Made by a program: the position numbers and the translations under genes. This document shows positions 31,714 through 42,527 of a DNA stretch of 64,000 nucleotides, one piece after another (the stretch's first letter is position 1; the number at the start of each line of letters is the position of its first letter). The stretch is from Pyropia yezoensis (taxonomy: Eukaryota > Rhodophyta > Bangiophyceae > Bangiales > Bangiaceae), in contig CM020620.1 of NCBI GenBank assembly GCA_009829735.1, forward strand, positions 18,434,354-18,498,353. Reading direction: 5' to 3'. The notes beneath the pieces are model-generated. The model was not told the DNA's origin. It searched no databases and was given only the letters and a program-made list of their open reading frames with translations.

Positions 31714-32588
31714 CTGCAGCAGAAAGAAATGTTTTTTTTTTTGGCCTCGAGCCTTTTTTTTTTCCTCGACATGCTTTCTTCTGTTACTTCCTGCCATCGT
31801 GGGCAGTGCACCGCACTGTCCCTGCCTGCATGGGGGGCGAAGGGTGAAGCACGCCAAGGCGCCGACAGCTTGTGGGGGGATGAAGAGGAACGCTACAGTA
31901 CCGACATCCTGAAGAGGGGGGGGGGAAGCGTGCACAGCAGCCTACGGAGCGAGGTGGCGAAAAGCGACAGCGCCGGCGGCCAGCATGGCTGGTGCGGGAA
32001 ACTCACACTGCTGATTGCGGGGGGAGGGAAAGGAGGAAGGGCGCGTGGCTGCCGCTGAGTGGACGACCCAGGCGCTTTCCATGCCTGAGGTGGCGTACGC
32101 CACGGCCGCAGCTCAGCGGCCGTCGGCGGCGAGGGTGCGGCTGTCGGTCTTGCTGCGGTGGCGACAGCCGTATCGACTATGAGCGTGGCGAGCCTTCCGG
32201 GAGGGGGTGGAAGGCGAAGGCTGTGCGCTACCAGGGGGGAAGGCGGAAAGCGTCCACGGAACAGGCTGCCTGAGGAGGGGGGAGGGAGTTGTGACAGTCT
32301 GGCAAGATTGAGGGGAGGGCTGACCGAGTGTGAGCGCTGCGGGTGGGCGGCGGTTGCTCCCCAGCGACGCGGCGGCCGCCGCTGAACACGTGGCTTGCCT
32401 CTGTGTTGGGGGGGGGGGGACGTACGGAGTCAGCAACAGCTCAGTAGGGGGAGCTGCTGTACCACGAAGCCACGGACGGAGGGAAACTGTCGACGCGTGT
32501 GTCAAGGAAAGAAAAAAACCCTGCCCAACAGGGAAAAAAAACCTTTATGGCGCGCAAACACATCAAGCACAAGGGTTGAAGCAAGCCA
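31714..32588. other. Spacer between the convergent Harbinger genes
   Basis: Non-coding. Two T-runs at 31732-31764, a perfect CCCTG/CAGGG hairpin flanked by A-runs at about 32512-32540, and G-rich stretches. These are plausible 3'-end signals for the two convergent genes, but no defined signal can be assigned. Confidence 0.4.
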
Positions 32589-32825
32589 CAGGTACATCGC
32601 AAACAACATGCAGGATGAAGACGTAAAGGGTGCACAGGTACATGGCGAACAACATGCACGTGAAAGGCACAATAGGTGCCACAGGTCCATTGTCAAGCAA
32701 ATGCAGGTCAAGGCGCATCAAGTGCCACAGGTCCATTGTCAAAAGCAAGCAGGCAGAAGGCGCGACAGGCACCATCGGGTCCATGGTAAAAAGTGCATTA
32801 TCAAGAGGGAAACAGTACATGCGGG
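32589..32825. repeat. Degenerate ~46-bp tandem repeat, about five copies
   Basis: Successive units start CACAGGTACATCGCAAACAA, CACAGGTACATGGCGAACAA, CACAGGTCCATTGTCAAGCA, CACAGGTCCATTGTCAAAAG and CATCGGGTCCATGGTAAAAA. It ends just before the stop of the Myb-like gene, so it would lie in its 3' UTR. Confidence 0.7.
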
Positions 32826-32844
32826 CAGGACAGCGTGACGTGGG

Positions 32845-35800
32845 CTAGTCGGAGTCGTTCAGGATGTAGGGCTTCATGTCTTCGTTGTCACTCTCGTCGT
32901 ACTCGCCGTCACTGTCGCTGGAGTTGGCAGCAAGAGCACGGTAGGGCGCGAGGTCTTGGGGAACCTTCTTCGGCAGGGGCAGGTAGCGGATGCCACCGTC
33001 AGTGACCGCCGGCGTTATCTCAGGCGAAGGCGTCGGACCAGCAGCAGAAATCTCAGGTGCAGCTGCTGGCGAGACAGGCACTCGCCGCGCTGGCTCGCGC
33101 ATGACGGGAAAAACGTTCACGTCGGGCATGAGCTCGGCGGGGATATTTCGGGTCTCCTCCCACCACCCGCCGGGGCTCGGCAACGCACGCATTGCGGGAC
33201 TGAGAGCACTCCCGCGCGGGGCGAGCGACACAGGGACTGCGGGTTCCTGCCCATTGGCACTCAGAAATGCGCCGTCAGCGTGCGGCGGTACAACAGCCGG
33301 CCCAGCAGCGACAGCAGGAGGTGTCGCCACTGGTCCTGCGACGACCACCCCCACGTCTTCATCAATACTGACAGCAGCCGGAGAGGGGGGAGGCGCCAGA
33401 GTCGGCGACAGGCGACGCCGCTTGTCACCGCCCGCGCTGCTCTCGGTGCTTGTTCGACTGGCGCCCCCCTCGTCAACCGCAACCGCTTGATCAACATCCG
33501 CGGCGGTTGCCACACCCGCCGCATGCGCAACGATGGCTGCGGCGCGGCCTTCAGCCGCCTCTGCAAGAGTAGACCTATATCCAGTCGCCGCCGCACCCTC
33601 CGCGCCCAGGTACATACTCACTTGCTGCGCAATCCACATGGAACTGGCGGGCGTGCCCTGCATGGTGGGGGACATGAAAAACGCCAACGCATTGCGGTTA
33701 TTGTGGCAAAAACCACATGCACACACGGCACCCAAGTTGGGGCGGTGTGCAAGGGCTGCCTCCCGTGTCGGGGGAACCGGAAGAAGTGCAAGTCGCACAC
33801 ACTCTGTCCCTGTTGTGGGGCAAACCCCCCACGGACAAACAAGAGGATGGTGTGTGGTCCAACAGTTTCTTGGTCGGGACGGGGACGCAGGGCCAAGCCC
33901 CGCTGTCCCTCCCCTTATCCCCCCAGGGTCCACTCAGAATCTCGCCACTCAGAATCTCCCACCCCAGCACCTGCCCACCGGGCCACACAAAAATTCAAGA
34001 CGATAAATGCAGAAAACCCTCAAATCCAAGTTGGATTTACTACTAAGCTAACTATCCCAAACTTAGGGAATATGGACCCAAATGCAGGGGGAGGAACGGA
34101 TCAGGCTAGTGGCCTGCCGCCCCTTGCATGGCACGTGTTGCCCCCCTACCTGGGGGTCAATACTGCCACACTTATCAGATGACTTGGCAAGGCTCTCCAA
34201 GGCACGGTTGCCGACAGCGTCACGCTGACCAGCCTCGTCTGCGGCCTGGTCAGCGGAGCGCGCCTCTGCAATGCCCTCCGCGCGGTCCCGCTTAGCAGCC
34301 TTGCACCCCTGCGGGCGACTCTGGTACAGCGCCGCGTCGGCAGCGTCCAGCGACTCAATCTCGGCCTCGTTTAGCACGCTGTCTGCAGGTACAGGCATCG
34401 GCGCGGCCGCTGCGGCGGCCGCTGCCGCGCCACTGAACTTGTTCGTCTTGCGAAGAATCTTCCACACCTCCACAAACGGACAGGTCACCGCCTTGGCGGG
34501 GCGCTTGCGCGTGCGGCAGTCTGCGATGTCGGTCTCCCGGTCCTGACGAATTGCGGCGTGAACTTCCTTCCCGCAGTAGATGGCAACTGCGGCGCTGACT
34601 TTGTCGTTGAAAGTAGGGTGCCCGGTAACCTTCCGCTTCTCAACCTCCGCAAAACAAGACCGCAGCTTGTGCACCCCAACAGATATGAGGGAAAAGCGAC
34701 GCTGCAGCGCCGTGATGGTGCGCTTCCCATCCGACTGGTCCTCCTCCTCATCGTCAGCCTCGTTGCCCGCACGCGCCGCAGGCGTGTTGTACACCCGTCG
34801 CATGGCAGGAGGTAGCAGCTTCTTCCACGCGAAAAAAATGGCTGCCCAGTACTCTTTGTACCTCTGGTCCGTTCCGGTGATAGGGTCCTGCGAGACGTGA
34901 GAAACAGCGCGAGCAAGGGCAACGTCTTCGATCTCCTTCCAGCGCGGACCCTGGCCCATGCTTGCAGATTTGCCGTTGGCGCTGGCAGACACTGGGCGGG
35001 CCTGGTACACTACCGCCGGTAGAAAGTTGGCGGCGGCGGGGGCGCAGGTGGGTGGTAGCTTGCGCCGCTTCCGCCCGGTCCCGAGCCCCCCTGCGACGGA
35101 CGCTGCTGGCAAGCCCGCGGCCCCGGCTCCTGCAGGTGCGGCGGCGGGGGGGGCGGCGCGCGCTGCTGCGGCTGCTGACGAGCCGGTGAGCGCTGCTGCC
35201 AGTCGCCCCACCCGCCCGCTTGCAGTCCGGCGGATGGGGGGGCGCGCTGCCCTTGCGACAAAACCGGCGGGGGGGGGCTCCGCCGCCCGTAGAAAGGCAG
35301 CGGGGAAGCAGGCTGGCGGGAGCTTGGGCCGCTTCCGCGCGGTCCCGAGCCCTGCTGGGCCGGGTGCTGCTGCCAGCCCCCCTGCGCCCGCAAATGCTGC
35401 GGAGGGGGAGGCGGCGCGCGGTTCCACTGACTCTGCGGAGCCTGCGGACGTTCCTGCCAGTCGCCCTGGCGGCGGCCCTGCTGTGGGGGGGGCGGTCCGT
35501 GCGGCTGCCACTGCCGCAGGGGAGACGCTTGTCGCTGCTGCCACGCTTGCTCCCGCCCATAGGCGGGCTCCTCGTGCTGCCGTCGGGCCCAATTCACGGG
35601 CCGTGAGACGGGCGTAGGCGGGGGCGGCGGGGGCGGCGGGGGCGGTCGCGGTGGCGGCGGCGGCGGCGCGCGTTGGTGCTGCTGCCGCGCCCGAGCTGGA
35701 GGGGGCGAGAGATGCCCCCCGCGGGAGGCCCCCGGGGTTCGCCAGGTTGAGGTAGTGGGCAGCGGCGGCGCGGGCTGCGTCGACGGCCTCGGCAGCTGCT

Positions 35801-36492
35801 GCGGCTCTGTCCAATCGTCCTGCGGCAGACGGATGGGTGTTCCCCTTGACGGGGGTCGAGACCAGAAGGACGAGCCCGGCGGCGGCTGCTGAGACTGCTG
35901 ACCGGGCTTCGTCGCCAACGGCACTGCCGTGGAGGAGGGCTGTTCGTCGCGCGCGCGCTCGTTGTGCGGCGACAGAGCCGCTGACGCCGGCGCGGAGCCC
36001 GGCAAGGTAGTCGGCCCTTGCGCCCGCGGTGCCGCGGACTCGGAAGGGCTCGGCGCCGGAGCGTTCTGGCCGCCCGCCCAAAGGGATGGCCAACTCCTGG
36101 AGGGTGTCGGACCCGCGCGTGCCCGCGAGGGAGTTGCGCCGGCGGGCGAGGACGGCGATACGGGGGGAGGGCGAGGCTGGGGGCGGCGATTGGGACGGCT
36201 GGCCGCTGGATCGCCCGCCCCAGTCGCCGCCGCGGGACGAGGCCGTCGTGGAAGAAGCCGGTCTGGAAGAAGTATCGCCGCTGCAGGCGGCCGTGACGAG
36301 GTCGGCTCGCCGCGCGCTGCGCGAGTTGCTGCCTGTCCACCCGCCGGTCCAGTCCTCACAGAAGAAGGGGTAGGGGGAGCGCCAGGGGGCTGCAAGGGAG
36401 ATGGCAAAGGAGCCCGCCACGGGCACGGGCACGTTGAAGGGCACAAGGGGTGATCGTCCCCCAGCAGACGCGACCGCCGGCAAAGAGCACAC
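32845..36492 (-). pseudogene. Harbinger Myb/SANT-like partner protein, interrupted by a solo LTR
   Basis: Two in-frame minus-strand parts (36492-34171 and 33701-32845) are separated by the LTR at 33702-34170. Taking out the LTR and one target-site copy restores a continuous frame. The DNA-binding module follows the ATG at 34959: RWKEIEDVALARAVSHVSQD, GTDQRYKEYWAAIFFAWKK, the trihelix/Myb form found in Harbinger ORF1 proteins. The open region upstream of 34959 (Ala/Pro/Gly-rich, no ATG, with a duplicated RKRxKLPPxC motif) may be a true N-terminus or chance. The C-terminal third is disordered and ends in an acidic Ser/Asp tail. It would bind the element ends and bring in the transposase. The copy is dead unless the LTR is spliced out. 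Confidence 0.8.
33702..34170. repeat. Solo LTR of the G1 family inside the Harbinger partner gene
   Basis: 469 bp, same ends and same orientation in the sequence as the G1 LTRs but with more differences (about eight by eye). Flanked by GTTAT (33697-33701) and CTTAT (34171-34175), a 5-bp target duplication with one change. No internal retroelement sequence, as after LTR-LTR recombination. Confidence 0.9.
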
Positions 36493-39400
36493 AGGCGCCG
36501 CTGGCTTCGGTGCCCCCGAGGACGAACTGTACGGATAGGGCTGGTGGGCTTGACCATCGTGCTCTTATAGAGCACGAGTGGCCAAGCAGCAGCGCCGCGC
36601 CCGGCCGAATACACGCCTAGCCAGCGGCGCGCCCAGACAGCAGCAGCCAGCAGGCAAAACCACGCCACAGAAGGTCGGCTGGGACGCTGGAACAGGCCGC
36701 AGCGCGCCCTCACAGCCGCTGCCGGGGCCACGAAGCGCCACAGAAACAGAATTGGGGGGTGCCTGGGTCGTTGCGGTCCGCCAGCGGGCAGCGACGCGCC
36801 CAGGCAGCGGCGCACTCACCAGGGAGAGGCGCACCCAGGCAGCGAGGCGCCCACGCGACAGGTTCCAGGGACAAAGTCGACGCAGCTGTCGAGCAGGGGA
36901 GGACAAAGGCGGCACCAAGGACGCACACAGCCGTACACGTAGGTCCAAGCACAGAAGAGCAGCGATGCGCCCCCCACAGCGGGGCGACAGAGGCGCGGTC
37001 CAGCTGCTGCGAGCGAATTGGTACGAGCGGGTGCAGGGCGGCAGCGAAGGTGGCCGACCGCGCGCCCAAGCTGGACGACGATGGGGGGCTCGGCGTCGCA
37101 TGCGTCCGCGCACCCCCCTCCCACAAGGGCCACGCGCCCCCCCCCCCCGACAGACGCCCCACCAAGGGCCCCCTCCCCACAAACAGGCCACACCCACACC
37201 CCCCCCCCCAGACGGGCCACGCCAACGCCCCTCCCCAAAGCACGCACGCAACCCCCCATTCTGCGCGGAGAGCCACGCCATCCGCTCCCCCCCCCCCCCT
37301 CGACCAGCGGGAGGGCAGCGCACCCTCTGGGAGAAGGGGGAGCGTAGGAAGCGGGGCTGTCGGTTGGCGTGGTGCTTGTCTGTCAGAGGTCACCCCTGAT
37401 TGGACGCCCGACTAGCGGCAACACCTGCCCACACATACATTCATCCTGTATAGACAATCGACCGCATCGCTGTATTGAAAGTCCCACACCCTCCAGCAAA
37501 CATGATTTCCCAGGCCAGGTGTGGCCCCACTCCCACACCTAGGCTCTGCCTGGGGGGACCCCCCCTTTGACTCATCGTTCGCGCCAAGGAAGGGGCGCCC
37601 CTCGACGTATCCAGAACACAGTGTACCGTGCGCCCCCCCTTCCGCTCCATCTCGGGCGCCTCAAACGAGGCTCCCCGTGTGCGCCTCTTCTGCATGGGGG
37701 GAGGGGACAGTAGAAGGGGGGGAGCCTGCGGTCGCAGAGAAATCACGCCTAGATCAGCATCGCGCCGGGCAACGCCGCCCCCCACCCCACCCGCATCCCT
37801 GCCAGGTGTGCACTCTCTGCGACCGCCCGCTCCCACCTCCTGCTGACCCCTGGCTCCCAATGGGCCTCGTTCCAGCGAGCGCCGGCCCCCCCCGTCGTAT
37901 TGGAGGAGGGGCAAGGGGGGGCACGGGCGAGCGCATGGCATCCACGCTCGGGAGGTAGACGGGGGGGAGGGGGGGGGCGGCGCTCGTGTCACGTATACAG
38001 GAGGGATCGGCGGAGAGGAGCACGAAAGGAGGGCGTGGGCAGGGCTCGAGAGCGAGCCAGGCTTGGGGGGGCGCCGAGTGTGCACCCGTGGACGTGGCGA
38101 GGGGCAATTGGGGCGGAAAAAAGGGCGGGGGTTGGCGGTCCCTGGGCATGCATTCCTGGCAACGGGCGGGCACGGCGTGGCGGACAAAGCGAGGTCCAAG
38201 CGTATATGACGTCCTCGTCGAATATCATACGCGGGGGCGCTGGGCCACTCTCCCAGAGCCGCACAATCCGCGACCGAGTGAGAGGCGTGGAGTGGTCCAA
38301 TAGATTCTCTGCCTGTCAATGACGCGCACTTGGCAAGAAAGCGTCCCGGCAAACGGCGGGAGAGTACCCCGTCGTGCTGCTGTATGCGCTCTTTCCTGCA
38401 ACACCGTGTAGGTGGCTCGTGCCAGGCTCGCCTCGTCGGACGTGAGAGGCTGCAATGCCATCCATCCCAGCCTCTGCCAGTGTTGCTGTCCACTGCAATG
38501 GCGTGTCCATGGAATCTCCCCCCAGATCTCCCCCTCCCCGGCTCTCATGGCGACGAAATTGCCGCCGCGGGCGCAACGGATGAGCACTGGAGCGACTGAG
38601 ACGTTCACATTTGATCAAGATTTGATCGGATAGGACGAAACGTGTCAGGACGATCGCACACAAACGGGCCATATTGGTGGTTGCAGCGCGGGCTACATGT
38701 GGTAGGATCGCACTGGGAGGGCCACGCTCGCAACACGACCGCTCTATTTCGCAACGATTGCAGCCTTGTGAGCGACCAGATTGCGTATCTCCCCCTCCGT
38801 CCCTGGCGACTCGACACAGCTTCCGGCACACGCCATCGTTCCTGGATATTGAACACAACGGCCTGCCATTGGCCCGTTCTCTCTTTTCGACGGCGTCTAG
38901 GTCCTTCGTCTCAAGTACTCACAGGAAAATAGGGCAAATGAGGCGCGGGTCCCGCTCGATTAGAGAGGGCCAGTGGCTAGCTCACACGTCGCACTTTCGT
39001 TTCAGATTTCAAGTCGTTGGTGACCACGTTGCTGGTTATGCTCTTAGTTCACGAAGTTTCATGTGAAACAGGACGATCTGTGGTGCATTCGAGAGCTCTT
39101 CAAGAGCCCTATCACGTGGTAGGGTCAGATTAAAAATGTTCAAATCCACCCGAAATGAGGATTCTAAAGTAGTCAGCCACATATCTACAGTAGATCCAGG
39201 ATCAGTGGATCCGCCGCACACGCGCGGCCAAGAGTAGCCGACGGCTGCCACGACGCGCGATCTCACGCGCCTGACAAGTCAAGCGAGGCAGAGAGCCACG
39301 CCGTTTGTCTACACTGGCGTCGATCCCCAAACGCACAGCCCTTTTCTCTCATCTGTGGGTCCTGTCCGGGGGGGCGTTGGGGAGCGTGTGTCGTGGCAGC

Positions 39401-40975
39401 TGCCGACGATGCCACGGGCGGTGAGGTCGACGTCTCACGCCTTTGCCCGCCTGCTCCCCCCCCCCCCGCCACTGGGGGAGGGAGGCGTCGAGGACGGGAG
39501 GGCGTGGCGGTAAATCGCGACACGCCCGCCCTCCTGGCCGGAACGAGGTCCCCCCCCTGCACGACAATTGTCTGGCCTTCCCCACATGCCACGCGCTGGC
39601 GCTGTAGCAAGCCTCCCAGACAATCCGCGGCGCCCCTCCCCTCTTTCCGCGCCGGCCAGGGGCCCTTCCTCCACCGCCGCCTCTGTCGACGGCCCCCTGG
39701 ACTCGCTGGCTCCGCCGCCGCCGCCCCGTTTCCTTCCTCCTGCACCTCTGGCGGGCGGCCGTCGCGTGCGCACGCACCGTGGCCGCCAGGACCTGGCCGG
39801 GGGGGGGGAAATGGGGGGAGGATTGGTCGCGGCGCCCTGCGCCCGTGGCAGTGACCATGGGTGCGACGGAGGAGGCTGTGGCGCGGGCATCCCACTGCCG
39901 GTGCGGTGCAGCGACGAAAAATGCGGGCGGGCGCGCTGCGTGCCGGAGATGTGGCCCTGCCTTATCCTATGGGGCGCCCGTCGGATGTGTGCTTCTGGAC
40001 GCGTGGGTGCCTGAGGGGGACGGTCGGCCCTCGACCGTTGTTTTTTTCTCATTGTTCTTGTCGGGGGCCCGTGGCTTCTTTTCCTTGACCGTTCCTGCGC
40101 GCGCTCCCCTTCTTTTTTTCCCCCACTTGCGTGACAGACCTATTCCCTCGGCCGTGCCTGGTGCTGTTTTTTTGTCATGGACTGGCGCTGGGTGCACCCT
40201 TCAGGGGGCGGGTGAGCACTGTGGCTGCGAAGGGCGGAAGGGCGGGGTGGGGGGGGGGGGGGGGCGCCGTTTCCTCGGTGGGTTGGGTCTGGGCAGTGCT
40301 CGGGGGGTGTGGCCGGGGCGCCGCCGAGAGAGCGACGGGGGGGGGGGGGGGGGGCACGTGGCAGTTGGGCGCCGAGTCGATGCACGGCCCCGCCCGCTGC
40401 AGAGTCGCCCCGTTTCTCCCCCTCCCCCACGTCCCCCCCTCCCCCCCCCCCTTCCCCGCGCTCCACCGGCCACGTCGGATGGGGGAAGCTCCACGTTGTG
40501 ATGTGGGGCGCCTCGCACCCACCGGGCGCGCCCCCGCGCGCGCACCGCGCGCGTGGCCCCCTGTCCTCCCCCAATGCGCAGGCATGGGTGGGGCCCCCCG
40601 CCGGCCGCGCACGTGGCGCGGGCCCGGCGCGCCCGCCACGCGGGTGTGGGTCGAACCCGTGAGGCCAGCGCTGGCTGTGGTGCCCTCTGCCCGGGGCGCC
40701 ACCCCATCGCCGGCGGCGGCCGGCGGGGCTACATAGGGGCGGCTGCCAGGTCGGTGACACCCGGCGCGCCACTCACCACTTCCCCATCCCTTTCTTGGCT
40801 TGTGGTGAGCATCCACAACGAGCGGCTGGTGTGTGAGACCCAGTCCAAGCGTGCACCCCCGTCTGCCCTTGCCCTCGGCCGTGTTGTCCGTTCCAACGCC
40901 GTCCCATCCCCAAGAGGCAGGAGCTGGACCCGTCTCTTGTCGCAGAGACCTCACTGTGTGCGTGCCATAGTGAAC
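36493..40975. other. Intergenic, 4.5 kb; no gene supported
   Basis: 36.5-38.3 kb and 39.3-40.9 kb are GC-rich with many C/G homopolymers and mutually overlapping low-complexity frames. 38.3-39.25 kb is AT-richer and includes the second copy of a dispersed 26-mer (39157-39182, inverted relative to 3394-3419). That section may be transposon debris. No motifs, tRNA or rRNA were seen. Confidence 0.5.
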
Positions 40976-42040
40976 ATGGCCACCCCCGTAGACCAGCCGT
41001 ACGACATTTCGTCGGAGGAGAACTACGACCGCCCCGATGAGGTCGGCTACGGCCGCCCGTCGGGCAGCGAACCCAAGCTCGTCGCCCCCGCCTCGGCCGA
41101 GGCCAACCGCACCAGGGCCGCCGCGTTGCTGGCGCTGTGGTCTGCGCTGGTCCTCTCCGAAGGTACCATCCGTTTCGTCGCGAGCGACCCGGCGCGTGAC
41201 CTGACGCCCGGCGGACCAGGGCTGTCGCCGCTGGCGCTCTTTCTCGGCGGCGCCTCCGAGGCAGCTTTTGGGCTCGCTGGCCTTGTCATTGGGGCTTCGT
41301 CCCTGCTGTTTGGGCTCAACCGGCCAGAGGTGACCGCGTCCTTCCTGGTCATGCAGACGCTCCTGTCCATCTTCGTCTTTTTCCTGTACGTGTTTGTGCA
41401 GCCGGCGCTGCGGGCGCGGGACCTGTTGGAACCCCTGTTGCCGGGCATGAGCGTTGGGAGCAGCCGGGTGCTCATTGCAATGGGCATCATCACCTCCTTC
41501 TCCTTTTGCCTGGCGTTGCAGGGCGGCCAGTTTCTTATGGGCGCCCGCCTGCTGGCCTACCAGAAGCAGCTTGTCGGGTCGCCGCCCGGCTTGGCGACGG
41601 CGGCAACTAAGCACAATCGCCTGCGGTCGGCGGCGTGGTCGGTCAACATGCTCGTGGGTGGCCTTTCGACGGTTGTTGCGGGCGCCCTGCTGACGCGGGA
41701 GGTGACGGGGACCTCCACCTTTCCCGCCTTCTTCGCTGCGCCCCCGCACGTCGGTGTATACCCTGTGCTCACTCTTGTCACCGGACTGATGATGGTTGCT
41801 TATGCAGGGTTGGGCGTGGCCGCTGCTGCTGCCGGCCGGCTCTACTGGGCGCTTGTCGCGGCCACCCTGCCCACTTACGTGGTGATGTACCTCAACTTTG
41901 CACTGGTGCAAGTGGGCGGCATTGGCATGGGGCGGGCAATCGAGGCGGCGCCCTTGCACAGTGGCCTCGTGGCCGTCACGGTGGCGCTGGCTCCTTACTT
42001 CGCGGCCGAGTGGAGCAAGGAGCGGGAAGCAATGGCGTGA
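40976..42040 (+). CDS. Uncharacterised polytopic membrane protein (about 8 transmembrane segments)
   Basis: 354 residues from the ATG at 40976 (GTGAACATGGCC context); the frame is open further upstream but that part is compositionally random. A short polar, acidic N-terminus (DQPYDISSEENYDR) is followed by hydrophobic segments around ALLALWSALVLSEGTI, LSPLALFLGGASEAAFGL, TLLSIFVFFLYVFVQPAL, IAMGIITSFSFCLALQGGQF, VNMLVGGLSTVVAGALL, LTLVTGLMMVAYAGLGVAAA, ALVAATLPTYVVMYL and LVAVTVALAPYFA. No residues diagnostic of a transporter or enzyme family are recognised. Codon use matches the housekeeping neighbours and a long antisense frame is a mirror of it. Likely a real, single-exon gene of unknown function. 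Confidence 0.75.
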   Translation: MATPVDQPYDISSEENYDRPDEVGYGRPSGSEPKLVAPASAEANRTRAAALLALWSALVLSEGTIRFVASDPARDLTPGGPGLSPLALFLGGASEAAFGLAGLVIGASSLLFGLNRPEVTASFLVMQTLLSIFVFFLYVFVQPALRARDLLEPLLPGMSVGSSRVLIAMGIITSFSFCLALQGGQFLMGARLLAYQKQLVGSPPGLATAATKHNRLRSAAWSVNMLVGGLSTVVAGALLTREVTGTSTFPAFFAAPPHVGVYPVLTLVTGLMMVAYAGLGVAAAAAGRLYWALVAATLPTYVVMYLNFALVQVGGIGMGRAIEAAPLHSGLVAVTVALAPYFAAEWSKEREAMA

Positions 42041-42527
42041 TGGGAACCGGGTAGAGAGGGCTGAAGGGGCATGCTGCGGCTGGCGGGGCATGGTGCGGTG
42101 GAAGGCTCATTGGCTGTCATGTGATTGTGTGTTCATCAACTGCCTCGGTGGCGTACATGCATGTATGTACATACTCGACGAAGTAAACGTGGAGGCTGTT
42201 GTGTTCTTGTTCTCGCCTGACCCACGGTTGAGCACAACCCAAAGCGAGAGACGTCACGCAACCGCTGCGCTTCCACACGAACCGGCATGACGACGTGCGC
42301 AGCAAATGTAAGTGTGACGAACGATTCTAATGTAATTGTCCAACGTAAACGATCTCGCGGACCTTTCCGGCATGGAACGCTGTGCGGTGCACAAGTCACG
42401 GGCCCGTGCTAGGCCCAGACATCAAAACGGCCGTGTTGGCGGACCGTCTCGCATTGTGGCCACTGTGGGTGCGCGCTGCAGCTGCAGCGTCTGAGTCGCC
42501 GGTGTCCCGCGCACCGCATCAGTCATC
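42041..42527. other. Intergenic between membrane protein and NAD kinase
   Basis: 3' flank of one plus-strand gene and 5' flank of the next; AT content rises locally. It contains an imperfect ATGCATGTATGTACAT stretch at 42160. Nothing else recognised. Confidence 0.4.

Larger units (their letters stand above)
29953..36492. mobile_element. PIF/Harbinger DNA transposon (two convergent genes; outer ends not located)
   Basis: It holds the two proteins typical of PIF/Harbinger elements: a DDE transposase (plus) and a Myb/SANT-like DNA-binding protein (minus), arranged tail to tail. Its left flank continues beyond the G1 insertion, at and left of 13533. Terminal inverted repeats and the 3-bp TSD could not be found by eye. 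The G/C-run regions at 12.4-13.3 kb and 37.1-37.3 kb might be its subterminal zones. Confidence 0.75.

Noticed and set aside
37441..38493. 350-codon minus-strand ORF
   Set aside because: Low-complexity, no recognisable domain, overlapped by equally long frames on the plus strand.
40640..40670. tRNA T-arm-like GGTCGAACCC
   Set aside because: No matching acceptor, D or anticodon arms could be folded around it.
40175..42091. 638-codon minus-strand ORF
   Set aside because: Mirror of the membrane-protein gene; its composition follows the antisense of that gene and it has no motifs.
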